This document shows, one piece after another, positions 11,621 through 26,074 of a stretch of DNA of 64,000 nt. Made by a program: the position numbers and the translations under genes. The stretch is from Himantopus leucocephalus (lineage: Eukaryota > Chordata > Aves > Charadriiformes > Recurvirostridae). Within the stretch, counting starts at the first letter, position 1, and every line of letters begins with the position of its first letter. The notes beneath the pieces are model-generated. The model was not told the origin of the DNA, made no database searches, and saw nothing but the letters and a program-made list of their open reading frames with translations. The stretch covers positions 64,749,887 to 64,813,886 of the forward strand of contig RSEF01000003.1 in NCBI GenBank assembly GCA_003993805.1, written 5' to 3'.

Positions 11621-14600
11621 TCAGTTATCTTTATGTAGCTGCTAACTCTTTTTCTTCAGAGGATACTGCAGATCTGAGAAGACCGTGGTGAGGCTGTAGA
11701 ACAGAGAACTCAAGGTTTTAGACTTGGGAATCATCTATGTGTAAGCCTGAACTCTTATTTTTGTTTAGAAGTGACATACAATGAAAAAAAGGCATTCACT
11801 CTGCAAAATGCTGTTAGTAAAGACATAGTATTTAAAGTTGTTAATTCAGCTCGTTTTGACTAAAAAGGATTCCTGAATGACTCTGTATCAGCACTGCAAA
11901 GATGTCACCCTCTTCCATCAGCACATTTGGCTCAAAAAGAGGATATTTCTTCATTGCTGCTTTGAAACAGCTGTAACCACTTTCTGATCAACCTATGATA
12001 AATGACAAAAAAATTCCCAAAATGAATTAAGAGTGGCCATCCAGCAGTTTTCACTCAATTAAACTTGACTATTTCTTTGACGAAAGAAGGCCACTGCCGA
12101 TGTTGTGTTAGCATTCCATTTCTCACCATTCTGCTCCATGTGATACCTCCCAGAAACCACACAAAGACAGGAGGATTGTCAGAGCCCAGGACATGTGAGA
12201 TGGGACGCTCACCATTTCAGCTTTTCACCATGCTTGACTGGTGCAATAAAAAGGAACAGAGACACTTGTACCATTTGGAGGTGGAGGGTGACCCTTGCCA
12301 GCAAGGAGAAGGCTGGCTGGCAGACGTTTCTCAGATTGTGTCCTCTCCTTCTGATATTACCTGTCAAGCCAGACACAGCCCTGGCTGGGTGGTCCACGTG
12401 GTGGCTTTTTCAACGTAGGAAAGGAGAGAGCTGCAATAGCTGTGTAATCATTTCCCTCATTCTGTTTGGGAATACAACAATAATAACTCCGTGGCACACA
12501 CGTATACTTTCATTCCCTCCCTCTTTCTGCTCAGGTGCTTATTTCCTCCAATCCTTCCTGATGTATCCTCTCAGCCAGGATCCTCTCATCAGCAAAACCA
12601 ACTGCAATGAGTAATTGAAAAACCTAATATTCCCATTTATTTTTTTGCTGCAACACTGGTCAACAGAATTATTGGATACCTGATTCCTATCATGTAATAC
12701 GTATAAATTTTTATCAGCCTCATTCCTCCTTTGTAGTTTCAAAATCACCTTCATAATCTCTGGCCAAAAAAAAAAAGCCTGTGTGGCCATCACCTTCCCC
12801 TTGGAGGGGAGGGTTGCATCACTTTAATAATTTTTCACTCTGTAGCACAAAGCTCAAAATGAGAAACAGTGCTGCATAAATTTAGCTTTGAGAGATCAGA
12901 GATGTAAAGCAGGAGCTTGAAGTACAGTGAAAGTTATTAGAAAAACCACTCAAGAAAATAATACAGGCAGGCACATTTTACTTACGAGAAGCTAGCAACC
13001 CAGAACAGCTCTTAGCCGCTCTGTGTCCCACTGAGCTGTGCGAATTTGAATAATTATCAGATGGAGTAATTAGAGACTGAGTCGTTTTGTGGAATTACTG
13101 ATATGTAAGTCAAGCAATGTTATGGCAAGAAGTTGGTGACTTTGTAAAAACAAGGTAAATAATTGAAGTTGTAAAAAATATTCCTCCCAGTCAGCGTAGT
13201 AACAGGTAGTGAGAGAAAAGAAATGCGTGTTGATTAAAAATGTCCACCCAGGCCTAACCATAGAATATAAGAAAAAACAAGTGGCAAGAATGACATTTGG
13301 AGGCAAGCTCAACACAAAGATGCCCAGCAAAAATGAAGTAGTCATAGGTATTCAATAAATTTAGCAGTTTTAAGAATGGAAGCCCTCATACTTCATGTCC
13401 TCCCAAAAATAAGGTTTAAGTCAAGGCAAATACTATTTATCGAGTTAAAAATTCTGTTTGTTTCTTCCTTACAGTCAGTCTAGCCAGGAGAAAGATTTTT
13501 TTATTCTTTTGTTTGCTTCTGGTTTGTTTAATACTGTTTTTCAACGTTGGAATATTTGTAGGTGGTGGAGTGGCAGATGTCCTCACACTCCGGGTAGGGG
13601 CATGTGCTGACATCAGGGATATTACCATAATTCCCAAGGCAACACCAAAAGGCTTATGGATATACACAAAGTAATGTGACATAGACCTACTTACCCTTGA
13701 TTACACATACCTTTTCCTTCCTTCCCTTTCTGCAGAATTGAAGTGGCTTCTAGCAGAAATGAGAGGACAGTCCCTCCCCCTCTTCACAAGTGCAAACCAA
13801 CCCCTGTAGTCTGTTCTATAATGCTATCTAATTCTTCAGTTTTTCTCCAAAAGCCATATTTCTGGAGATGGCTTATATGTGACTGATTGAATCTGAGTGT
13901 CAGAACCTGCAAGTAAACATTCAAGAAGCCAGGGACATATCCGCAACATAGTCTGTATGCAGTTTGCATTGCAGTTGTACAGAGGAACTTGAAGGAGATG
14001 AAATCAGAAATGCTGAATCCAAGAACTGTGATAATAACCTGATGGATGGTGCTGCATCAGATGCTTAACTTGTAAAGGCAGGAGTCCAAAAAAAATCAGA
14101 CATTTCAATAAAAGAGTCATTTTATCAAATAAGCAGGGGAATTTTAAATAAAAATATTGTTCCTTTATCTCTGAAGTTGAAAGGTCAGATAGATTTTACC
14201 TTGATGCTGAGACGTGGTATTCATATTCAACTTTAAACAAATACTAATTGCTAAAAATACAGCATAGCTGAATGAACGTGGCAAAAGAAGCATTTGTGGA
14301 AAAATGTCAACTTCTGTGAAGGAACTCAAATTACTAGAACAATGTTTTTTGGCACAGGAATTATGAATACCAGAAATTAACATTCAGCTCTCTGTATGTG
14401 AGAATCAAATAATGAAGTTTAAAAAAAACCAACCCAGTCTGTACACACTATTAAATCAAGCAGAAAACAATAATTTCATTAAATGGTACAACTGACAGAG
14501 GAACTGCAGAATCAGGACTCTGATTCCTGCCAAATATTTTGCCAGATAAAATTAGTAGAAGGAGTAGTGGTTTTATAGTCCTTTGTTATCAGAAAAACCC

Positions 14601-16119
14601 CACCATTTACTAATGAATTTGTAGGAAGTTCTTGATATTGTTTAAAATAAAACTATGAAACTCCTGTGTACAATTTATTATGATGGACCTAATACGAAAA
14701 AAGCCTCGAGTATCTACGGAAAGTTGTGCTAAATGGGTTCACAAGACCCAGTTAAAATTTGGAATAAGAGTCAGTTTTAGCATGCAGGGAAGTGAAGTAG
14801 TGGTTCCACAAAAGTGTCATATTGGACTAGTTAAATGACTGGGGCAGTCACTTACTGGAAAGGGAATTGCTTCAGTTGAGAATCGGGATCCGTGCTGGAA
14901 GTTTAAGCTCATTCAAGTGAAGACAAGAAAAGGCGACACTCGACCATCAGAAGGGTGTAGTACTTTACCACTTCAGTAATTCTTCTGTCATACTTTTGTT
15001 TGGACACAAAAGTGAACAAAGATTGGAGATACAAATAGTATTCAGTGGAAAGAAGGCTACACCACTTCTAAATAAGAATTATAAACCAAATTAATGCTGT
15101 TACAGTAGTACATTGTATGTCCTCTTTGTCTTGGACGTGGTGGATCAATTTTTATTCTGAATGCTGCTATGTGATACACATTTAACAGCGGTTAAGGAAT
15201 AATAGAAATCCAGCAGTCTTTAGTGTTTCTCATTGCTGTGAATAAGAAATTAACTGTCTAAAGAGACAGTAATGTGCGTTATTTTGTACCTCATGAGCCT
15301 TACCCTTTCCTTTTTGAGGAAAGGACTCTGTTAGAGCCTCTCACTCATAGAAGGACCATTGACTCCGCTGGATGGAGGCATCCATTGCAGTCTGGGTTGC
15401 TCAGATCTGCAGAAGAACGCGCGTGCAGAGAAAGACAATTAGAGTTGTTGTAACATCTGACAACTAGCAGAGAAGTGTCCTTTAGAACCAGTTTCGGTCT
15501 GTCTCAGCTGATTAAATCAAGTCTTTGCCACAGACGTGAGTGGTGGGACCTCCACCCCTCTACGTCACTGTCATGGGATCCCTATGGCAAAGGCTGGGTG
15601 TGAGAGGAGAAATGGTCTCCCATTTATTTTTCCTGTAGGAAATTTTAATTCTGTTAAAAGAATTTTATTCCTCTCTGCTCATCACAGTAGAGAAGCATAT
15701 GGTCCCACATTTGGTGGCCAGAACTAGCAACGGATTAACATCTTAGATAAATGCTACATTTTTCTATTATGACAGTAAATACAATTAGACCTGGGCATAA
15801 TGAGACAAAAGATTCCATAGCCAGAGAAAAGCACATGTTCCCTATGAATTAGAGACCCGGTATTGATTTGTAATTGTATGTATGAGATAGAATGGTTTAT
15901 ATCTCCAATAATCTGTAAAGACTACCATCTGCCTCTAGACAAACTTAAGAAGGAAACTTAATTTGGATAAAAACCTGCTGTGGATAGTTAATTCAGTTAA
16001 AGGATCAATTTCTAATAAAATTTAAGGATTGGGCTTTGTGATAATCCTTTGAACTGCCTGCAGCAGCAAATTTGTCCTTAGCTTTTCTTCCCCACAGTGT
16101 CACAGCGGCACTCGGCTTT

Positions 16120-16156
16120 CTGGTAAGTGATATACTTAAGTATATCACTGGTAAGT
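16120..16156. repeat. Perfect 24-bp palindrome flanked by 9-bp direct repeats
   Basis: Bases 16126-16149 equal their own reverse complement (AGTGATATAC|TTAA|GTATATCACT). The 9-mer CTGGTAAGT occurs at 16120-16128 and again at 16148-16156, overlapping the palindrome at both ends. No gene is nearby; the site is in the middle of intron 1. Confidence 0.95.
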
Positions 16157-19100
16157 ATAGTCAATAAAAACTGCCTGAAACAAAATTGAAAGAATTTAAA
16201 AATAACTGCTATCATAATAGTAATAACAGTAAAACTCATCAAAATATAAATGTTAATAATAAAAGCACATTAAAATATATCTTTGTTAAATGTAATAGTG
16301 ATACAATGTAAGTAGCCATTTTTAAGATTACTTTAAAAATAAGAATTATGAATTCATGCACGTGTACATACACTTGCTACAAATGGGATCAACCAAGGCC
16401 TTCAGTGTTACGGGACAAGACAGACACGAAATGAGGGCAGAACAGAAGTGTTTGAGTAAATGTCAGTTTGAAGTGTCTCTTCAGTCTTCCAGGACTGCGT
16501 TTCTGCTCCTAAGCAAGAGCAGTTTGCATGCAATGAACTCCCTGGTATACGCTGACCCCCTCTGCACTCTGTGTCCTTAGCAATCTCCTTTGAACTCTCG
16601 CTCAGCAGAGTATATGGTCCATTTCAATTTGATAAAGGGGAAATCATGATGACCTGTATATAATAGATTTAAGTGCAGTACAGGGTGTTATGTTTTCTTT
16701 CAAGATGTATTTAGAGCTAATGCAGAGATACCATTTTAATGTTTTGGGCTTCGTGTTGCTATCCATTTAGCAGTTTACATCAGATTTATAAATCCTTCGT
16801 GACATTTTTGCTAAAGGAAACATTACTTCATCTATTACACTGCTAACAACAGCATATAGTTTTCTTAGGTAAGTCAGAAGTTCAGGCCAGTGGCAGAGGT
16901 TAGCTACATTAGCCATTTGTCATGAAAGAAAAGCCTCTATTAATGCTTATGCACTAGGATTAAGATGACTTCAATGCTGTAATCCTTCCTGTTGGACTGT
17001 TGGCATCACGCTGCCATCTGACAACAGCTGTTTCCTCCTAAAGCTAATGGGAAAAAAATTGTGGTAGATTGTTGCTCGCACCATTACAAGCTCAGTCATT
17101 CCAATTTATGTTTTAGTAAATATGCATATTTATCACAATAAAAACCTCTTAAATGTATACACCTATTACATATAGTCCTGTTTATTTTTGCATCTGCTTT
17201 AGTAAGTACCCAAAGAACCAACTGATGTTGTTCTGCACTGACACTTTAGTTTTAGATATGTAGCTAGGAGCATGCCGTGTGGGACAGCAGGATCCAAAAC
17301 TTGTCATGAGGAAAAAAACAGGCATTTGGGGCACATCGAAAAATGTGTAAGCACTGCATGTCGTGACACTTTGTAATTGCCACTCTTGGCAGAAGGCCAA
17401 GCACGAAGTTCTTTTGAAGTCTTTTGAAGCTACTGGAGCTGGAAGATCCTGCCTTGGAACTGGACACCAGGCTGACATCTCCATATTTCCTGCTAGCTGC
17501 TACTTTCAGGACATGAAATTACATTTTCCTCAAGTATTCCCCGAGCTTCAAATTGTTGGGGTACTTAGGTGAAGCTTGGAGTTCCGAAACTCATCCATGA
17601 GAATCTGATTTGGACACTGTTGGATCATGACCCCATCGTAGGCGCTGGTTTGACTGACAGCTACTGGTATGTTCACATATATTGAATACATTTGGTATTG
17701 GAGATAAAATAAAGGCTTGCTAAATGACAAAGTATCCCTTGAAAGCAGAAGACTGAAAATTTGTATTTTTTTTTTAAAAAAAACCCTCCTTTTGAGTTGG
17801 TGATACACAGAAGAGTGACTGCTTTTGGTTGTGAAGTGGGAGAATTTAGCCTGAAGATCTGTCCCTCTTTCTGAGCTTAGCTTGGAAACAGCTAAAGACT
17901 GGATGGAGAGGAGAAAAAAAAGGGTCACATTGAAAGTCAGGCAAATAATTCTGTACATTTCAAGAGCAGAAACTCAGAACTGAAGGAACCCCTGAAATAA
18001 TTTATCAGGTGAAATCCTTTGAATTGATAATAGGGACATGCATATTTACAATTACAATGAAGGCCACAGAAGGCACCTGTTTTGCACCCACCATTACCCA
18101 GCACTGTGTGTGTGTGCTGTAGATCATGCTAAGGATGCCACTGTCTCTAATACACAGGAAAGGGGGAAAGGATTGTGTGAGTGACAGTTTTGGAACTATT
18201 GTGCTCTGATCCAGACAATTATTGCAAACAATCCTAATTATTGACAGCAGAAATACTCAAAGCCAGCTCTTAACTTCCAGCAGCAAAACTCCCAACTTCT
18301 GCTGGGGAAACTTGGGCTCATGGTCAAGGTCTCCCAAAATCAACCTACACCAGTCCGGTAACTGTTGAGGGAAGTGAAAACAAACCACTCTCTGTTTTGC
18401 AAAACACAATATATTCCTAATAGCAGGACAGAAAGGACAAATAGTCCTAGACTGCTGTCTACTTTTCCTAGCAGATAGTTACTATGAGAAACAAAATTCC
18501 TCACTTCATGTTTGATGATGGTGGTTTCACCGGCTGGAGCACACCATGGACTTGCTGTGCAGAGACTGAATTTCTCATTTGCTTCTAGAATCGTGCTCTG
18601 GAGTTTGTGCAACCACTAATTTGTAATTCAGAGGGTCTTTGGACACACTCTTGTATTAGCTAAGATTCATGCTAGGATTGTTAGCTTAGCAAATCACTGG
18701 ATTCTGCAGTGCTCTTTTGTATTAGCTGCTTCCAATAATGAGACCTTGCATGTAAACACGAATAGTTGGGGCAAAATAAAAATATTGCAAGCCCTAATAG
18801 ATAGGATTAAGTTTTGCAGGTATTTTTATGACATTGCAGAATGTATGAATAGTGATCAAATGTTTAGGGATGAAATGGAAGGAAACAAAATATGGAATAC
18901 TCTGCTTATAGTAAAGGCCTGTCGTGTAAACTGTATTTAATACTATCTTTAAACAGATGAGTTCTTGTGAATATTCTCAAGGGGGTTTCTTTTAGTCTTA
19001 AGTAAATACAGTTTATTTAAAATGCATTCTTAGGTTTCAGCCCTACTGCCTCAAACATAACACGAAAACCAAATGATCACTGGGACAGTCTGTGTATGCA

Positions 19101-19964
19101 TCAGTATGATTATGAGCTCTGGGGATGCATGTGAATGTAATTTTTCAAAGGACATAGGAGCTGATAATATGTACTGACATTTTATAGTGAAAACAGGTTT
19201 TTTTTAGAAAGTCTTCAATCCAGAGGTATTCTTAATATTTTTGTACTTTCTGCTATAGCAAAATCTATTTGGCAGTTGTAATTCTTTAGCTGAAAATGTC
19301 ACTTAGAAATTTGGAGTGATGCAGAGGATGTCTTTCTGTTTGTTCATTGACAGTTTTGATATTTACATTTCCAGTCAGGGCATAAATACAGGTTTTGCCT
19401 GACTAAAACGCACCATTAAAATTTAAATACATGTTTATTTTGCTAATACATAATTCACTGAATTAAGATAACACTGAACATCCACTATAAGCTAAAAACT
19501 TGGCTTGCAATTTAAAAAGGGGCCTGTGCTCTGCAGATAAGTACATTGTCAGTGTTATTCTGTGTTTAAAATGTTTCAGCTACAGGGGTTAGAATTGAAT
19601 TACTTCGTTTCTGCAAAGCGGGACCAGGCCAACCTGTGCATCACAAGATCCAGGTTTAGGACTGATTTCCTGAGAGTTATTTGTGACCACGGCACGTTAA
19701 ATGTGATCCAGATTTCTTCCAATGGTGATGCTTTTAAATCTAATCAGAAAATTGTATCCTCAGAAAGTTCAAGAAATTCAATCACGAAGTCAACAGGATG
19801 TGTTACTTTTTTAAAAAGTTATTTTTTTAAAAAATGCAATATAATAAAAAATTTTTGCTACTGTCCTATGTATTTAATCATAATTTGTATTTTTTGTCAT
19901 TCATACACATTTATACTACTTTCATTGTTGCAAGGAACCAGAATTATTTTAAATTATGGCATAT

Positions 19965-20360
19965 TTGAACATAAAAGTAGCTCTACTGGGTTGGACCAAA
20001 AGTCCATCTGTCCTACCGGTGTTTAAAAGACACTCATACAAGAGTTTTAAAGCAGGGACGACGTTCCCAATGCTTTCGCCAGCTTACAGCCATATGCTGC
20101 CAGGCAATTCCTAAGCCAGATGTTCTTGCTATGTATTTAGTAATTGTCCATGGATTTCTTTTCCGCGAACATGTCCGGTCTTGCCGAGAACGTGTGTAAG
20201 CTTTTAGCTTGCCCAACATCCTGTGGCAAGCAATTCCACTGCGTAATGATACATTATGTGAAATGCCACCACTTTCTGTTTGTTTTGAATCAGTTTTTTC
20301 ATGTAGTTATAGTTATTTCCCCTTAGTTCTCGTACTGGAAGAGACAGTGAACGATCCATT
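19965..20360 (-). mobile_element. Ancient CR1-family LINE fragment (3' region)
   Basis: The + strand matches the reverse complement of the 3' region of an old amniote CR1. It has 'gggttggaccaaaagtccat' near 19989 at the 3' end of the element, then 'caacatcctgtggcaagcaa' near 20214, 'attatgtgaaatgcc' near 20252, and 'ccccttagttctcgtactgg' near 20319. It is 5'-truncated and carries no intact frame. An open frame of 154 codons on the + strand overlaps its left end by chance. The boundaries are approximate. Confidence 0.75.
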
Positions 20361-23300
20361 GATGTAACACTTTATTTTACCCTTCGAGGTTTGTAGCTTA
20401 TTAATTTAGGTTGCAGTTTTCACCTGCAGACCACCTTCTCTGCCCTTTTGGGTTTTTTTTGTGTGTGGGTTTTTTTTTTTTTTAATTGAGCCTATAATTA
20501 TAGTAGTTGGCAGTAAAATCGCTAGGATTACTTGTATGAGCAAGGTATACCCACCTAAGCCCTGAATTAGAAATGGTATTTAATGCAGTTTAAATCTGAA
20601 TATTGTTTAAACATATACGCAGCTTCCACTGTATTTTGTTTGGATGTTGGGGACAATCAGCCTCGTAACAGAAAACCTGATCTGACTGTACAATTTAGGC
20701 CAATACTTACTTTATTGTTAATGCACATTGTTTAGTTCAGTAAGAGTTTGCCATGTACTTTTATGGCTTAAAGGACTTCCTGACATACACCAAGTATAAT
20801 ACAGAAAATGCCACTGGTAGATTTGTAAGTATATTCCCAGTATTCTTCTGTATTTTGCTATATGCCTATGAGTGTACCTAAGAATGGTACATAATCATCT
20901 ATTCCAACACTTCTGCACTTTCTGTCCCTAAATGTGACTAATACAAAATACAATACACATACTCGGTCATTATGCTTTGAAATTTGGGTCCTTGCAAAGC
21001 AACTGTGATGAAGCTTCATTTTAAAATATTGGCCTTGGTTTTCATTAAAATACCTCTCTGCAGTCAAAAGACTGAGAAATTAAGTTGACTAAAATAGTTA
21101 CATTATTCTGAACAGAATAGTTAAAAGCAGGGAATTCCACTGACTGAAGCAGGATACGTGAAGCCCTTGGAGGCTGGCATTCATGGTGGCGGGATGTGGC
21201 AACATCCTAAAGTTATTACCATTTCACAGCTTGTTGGCAGCTAAAAAACAATATACTTGCTTCATGGGGAAAAACAACGTTCCAGTTTTGCCCATATAAC
21301 AGGTACTTTAGGCAGCACTTAAGACATTTAAAACTATTATGGTTATATATTGTAATATATATTTCTGCATAACATTACAGCACACATTATACATCGTGCT
21401 AATTCCTTGTGAAAATATCTTCCTGTTATTACTGTAATGAAATGCACTTTGCATAGATAATGTTTTAGAACCTGATGTTTCCACAAATAGATAACTCTCA
21501 AACTGGGGCTATAAAAAAGAAAAATCTTCAGCTTGAAATCTGCTCTTACGAGCATCTGCTTTTATTACAACAACAATAATCTTTTATAGAAATTTTGTCT
21601 TAATTTTTAGTGATGCCCCAAAGCAACTGAAGGGAAGAAGCTAACAGGCTAAAAAAAAAGAAAAAAGAATGATTCTGGCAGTTCCCTTTAACTGTTTATT
21701 CATGGCCAGGAGCCCCAGAAGCAGCATACAGACATGTGGTCTCTGTGCTGATTCTTTGGTAAAACTAAAACTAATACCTGAAGTATCTGAAGGTTCAGTA
21801 GCTAAAGATTATTTTTTCTCAATTTTGTGAGTGTTTTGTGGGCTTCTGCATGGCCTATGTCAGTGAGAAATGTGGTTTTTTTATAAACAATAGCTATGCT
21901 AGTAAAAGCCCTACAGCAGCTGCAGTAGAAAAGCACTTCATGCTGCCACAGCCACCAAAATACCCGAACAGGTATTAAATGCTACAGGTATGCTTATATT
22001 GATAAAATTTATCTACACTAGCGTCTTCCTTTTTCTTTACCCATTCTGGAAGAGTCCAACTGGCAAAACTGAAGTGTAGAAGGCCTTAATGAGAGATCCC
22101 CTTTCCATAATTCTTTCAGGAAGTGCTCCACATATTGGGTACTGTTGATAAGTGCCCCACCTGAACTGTACATGTCTTCCTGAGTGTGAAGGGGAGAGGG
22201 AGCTGACACCTGGTAATCCCATCACTTCAGTGGAAGCATTGGGAGGGAGAACAGTACATGAATCCTTGTGGAGTTTCACATTGCTGTTCCCTTCTCCTGC
22301 CTATTTTTTTTACCCCAATGAAAGGGTGGTACAAGTTTTTGACCAAATTGCTGTTTTGTAAAAGACCTGTATAGTACAAAGAATGATGTTGAAATAAATC
22401 AAGCGGTGATCTAACCAAAAAATGCAAACAAAAAGCAGAATCAGAAAATATTTGGTCAGCCTATAATTATCCCCAATGAAAAAGAAAAACACAAGGGAAA
22501 AGCAATTTAAACATTACAAATGTTTTATAAACCCAAAACCCAAACAGACAGCAAACAATTCACCTCATGAATTTATTTATTCCTCAGAAGAGAATTTGCA
22601 AGCCCCAGCTGGCTGGGGGACCCTCCAGCTCCGGCTGCACCAGGCTGGTGGCAGAGCGAGGGAAGTGAAGCCCTGGTAGGAGCCACCCTGGTGCCTGTCT
22701 CTCCGGCATCCCCTCAGAGACGAGCATAAAGGAGCCCGAGCGTTGTAGATGATGCTGAGCTCACAGGACGGGAACTCGGGGCTGAAACCTCAGTCCCAGG
22801 AAAATCAATGGAGGCTCAGTCTTTCGCTCCGGTGGGGTCAACATTTTGCTTCATGTGCTCTGCCTGTAGAAAAGCTGCTGTATTCTACTGTCCTGTCATT
22901 TATAGCCTGACTTCCAAAGCTTTTTAAGCCTTTGATGAAGTAAGGCTATCTTCTTCACAAGCACTGATGATGCCAGCTATGGAAATCTGATAATTTCTTG
23001 TCCTACACGGTGGCAATTTACTATATAATTTATGAGTTTGCCTTTTATCTATGTATCGATATTTATCATATCTGTCCCTACTAAGAATGGAACCTAAGTC
23101 AATCTATGGGAATGTCAATTAAGCAATTAAAAAATTTGGAAACAAGTGCTGGAAAGTATATGTCTGCATATACAGGCAATGAGGGAGAAAAAACATTTGG
23201 ACAATATTTGAGTCTTACTTTTTTGTTTGTGGCCTGTGTACTGTTTTTGCCATACTTCTGATTTGTCCTTCATTTTGTAGCTTGTCCTCTTAAATCTAGA

Positions 23301-25105
23301 TTATATGTGATAGCACAGAGAGAAGCAAAACACAAACGTTGTAATTTTCATATGATTGCTGCTTGATTCCCCCTAACCTGCTAAACTAACAGAAATGTAG
23401 TTTTATGATATTTGTTAATTTCACTGTTACAGTTCCGGGAGAAGTGCAGAGTCTCCCGGAGCAGAGGTACTTGGGTGTAGTTGAAGCTTTTGTACATCAG
23501 CCAGCAGGTGGCAATGAGATGAAGGCTCCTACAGGTGATTATCCCCACGTATACTTCTGTAACATGTTCCAAAACAAAGTTAAATTAAATACATGCTAAA
23601 TTCCCTCAAGAGCAGCGGAGCTGATGATATCAGAAGGATCTTCTTTCACATATTTTCTACCCAATTTCATTGGCATGCACGCTCACATACAAGATGAATC
23701 TCTTCAGGCAGAATTTGTGAAATACCTTAAATTACTTACCTTTTATATTTCAGTTTTAAAGATGGTAAAAATTTAGTTTGGAAAAAGAGGTACAAACAAA
23801 ATAGTTTTTGCAGCCTGCATACTACACAGCGATTGCTAAAATGCATAATTACTGATAAAGAGATGATACTCCGGCTGGAGAAGATGTGCCCTTTCAAAAA
23901 TGTTACCTTTCGTGGACACAAAATGTAGTCCTTAGTTCTTTGCCTCTGTCTGTCTCTCATACACACAAGTTCACAGTATGTAAAGTAATACAGCACTTTC
24001 TTTTATGGTCAAGGAAGGATAGAAGAGAGAAGCTGATGATTCCTTCGTATTTTAGATAATTTGTCCCATGATAAGACACGGACTCACATAAATTCTGAGA
24101 TAGAAATATTAGTGACCAGATTATAGTGCCTTTGGCAATTTGACTTTTTATTTAGTAAAAATACAGGAAAATGCATAAGGCGTGGTGTTCCCTGATCCTG
24201 GGCACTGCTTTCTGTCCCTAAGGAAAATGCATGCCTCCACAGATGTAAGGTAGTAGCACCATTTCCACTGATTTTCAAGTGCCGAGATATAACCTTCCTT
24301 CCCTGACCTGAGAGCGCCGTAGCCAAGGGCCGCAGACGGCTCCTCGTCAAAGATCAAACCCCAACGCAGCCGCACATCGTGACTGCTCACTCAGAGCCCC
24401 ACTTCCCTGTGGCAGCCATATGGCTCGGAGCCATTCCCTGGGTGCTCTTCCCTCATGCTGGGTACGCGTGTGTGTCCTTCTCCGCAAACCACCCCACTTC
24501 CCCGACCTGTTTTGTGCCATGCACTCTCGTTCTGATTTTGTTTGTGACCATATTAGTTCCTCCCAGTGAAGCTACGATTGCATTTCACAGGCTGAAATTT
24601 CAGAAGACTTGATCATAGATGCCCTCATAATATTTATATGCTATGCGTATGTACACATTTATATACATTTACATTGCTTTTCCCCATATGCAAGGTTATT
24701 TAAAAGATACTTCAGCTTCTCTTTTTTCTTTTTTTTTTCTGGACATATGGTGAACAGTATTGTACATAGCGTGAGTTATTAAATAGTAAGATACTATATT
24801 AAATCAAAGACAATCTGACTGCTATAATATAAATACCATTTTTTGTGAATATTCTCCAAATGAACTGCAAACGTTATGTTTTTCCTGCAGAAACTACACA
24901 GATGATATCCTGATGTAGGCAAACTTTCAAGTTTAGCCTTCTGTAACACCAGTGATTGCTTCCAAAATGCACAGGACTTGGTAGTATATTCTTGCTTTGT
25001 ATTTCTGCAGCTCTTGCTGAACTTTGCTTTTCAAACCTGTCTCAAAATTTCTCTGCAGACAAAGATGAGCAAATTAGCCGCAATGAGTGATTTATTAAAT
25101 TTAGT

Positions 25106-25126
25106 CATTTGTGACTGTCACAAATG
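25106..25126. repeat. Near-perfect 21-bp palindrome
   Basis: Arms CATTTGTGAC and GTCACAAATG, 10 bases each and exactly complementary, separated by one T. The centre reads TGACTGTCA. It lies in intron 1 and may be a dimeric protein-binding site or a chance structure. Confidence 0.9.
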
Positions 25127-25913
25127 TACCCTTAGAGGACTGAGGCCTCAGAGGCTACAAATTTGATGCTTTCTGTAAAATTATTTGTGACTAGTGCGTG
25201 TGGCTATGCATCAGTCAAGAAATACTTGTGAATTTTATAGTTATTGCTCGGTACATGGTACTATAGTACAGTTACAATAGTGCTTTGAGTTTTTATTATT
25301 CTTGCTGTATGACTGGTGTTTTTTCAGCTTTCTCTCTGGCTGCTTTCAATCACAACCAAATAAACACACAAATATTTATTTCTTGTACAATTTTTTGCAC
25401 AAGTATTCACATTAATTTTCCTTGTAGTTGTTATTCAGGAGACTTACATGAGTTACTTTTTAATAGTTACAAAGAGCAAATACTGTGAGAAATCAGAAAC
25501 AGAAAAACGTTTTTTTCCTACAGTTTATGTTTGTGAACTTCTTTGTTCAAAATTTGGCCAATCCTTGTTACAATAATGCTGTTGGAAAATAGCTTCCAAT
25601 CCCAAATATCATACACTTACATTAAAATGTAATTAAAAATTACAAGTGCTAAGTGTTGCTGACAAGGCAAATTTATGCAAAAAGATGTAGAAAAAATTTT
25701 GGTTGTGTTAATTGATATTTTTTTACAGACTACAAGTGTAACAGAAACAAGCCTGCTAAGCTAATGAAAAAGTCAAGACAAACAAGAATGTGAGGACTTC
25801 TGTTTCTCCTTTCTGATTTGTCTCTGATACTTACAGACATGGTTTTAAGAGATGTTGTCCCAATAATATGATATTTCTGAAACTGTAGTCAGGATTTGAA
25901 ATGTGGTTAAAAT

Positions 25914-25951
25914 ATCATAGAATGGTTTGGGTTGGAAGGGACCTTAAAGAT
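25914..25951 (-). mobile_element. Avian CR1 LINE, 3' end, cut off by the assembly gap
   Basis: The sequence 'atcatagaatggtttggg' and the following 20 bases are the reverse complement of the well-known 3' terminus of avian CR1 elements, nearly unmutated. This is therefore a comparatively young copy on the minus strand. It runs straight into the run of N, so its length is unknown. It is the clearest indication that the genome is a bird's. Confidence 0.92.
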
Positions 25952-26051
25952 NNNNNNNNNNNNNNNNNNNNNNNNNNNNNNNNNNNNNNNNNNNNNNNNN
26001 NNNNNNNNNNNNNNNNNNNNNNNNNNNNNNNNNNNNNNNNNNNNNNNNNNN
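25952..26051. other. Assembly gap (100 N)
   Basis: Exactly 100 N, the conventional placeholder for a gap of unknown size. The left flank is a CR1 3' end and the right flank enters a CpG-rich block, so repeat plus high G+C probably caused the break. The true spacing between the flanks is unknown, and the left part of the CpG block may be missing. Confidence 0.97.
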
Positions 26052-26074
26052 TTTAATTTCCCCCTTTCTGTAAT

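Noticed and set aside
12065..12614. Overlapping 117- and 139-codon open frames
   Set aside because: No recognisable family, no splice context and competing frames; typical chance frames in intron DNA.
19562..20026. 154-codon open frame
   Set aside because: It runs from unique sequence into an antisense CR1 fragment, so it cannot be one conserved coding unit.
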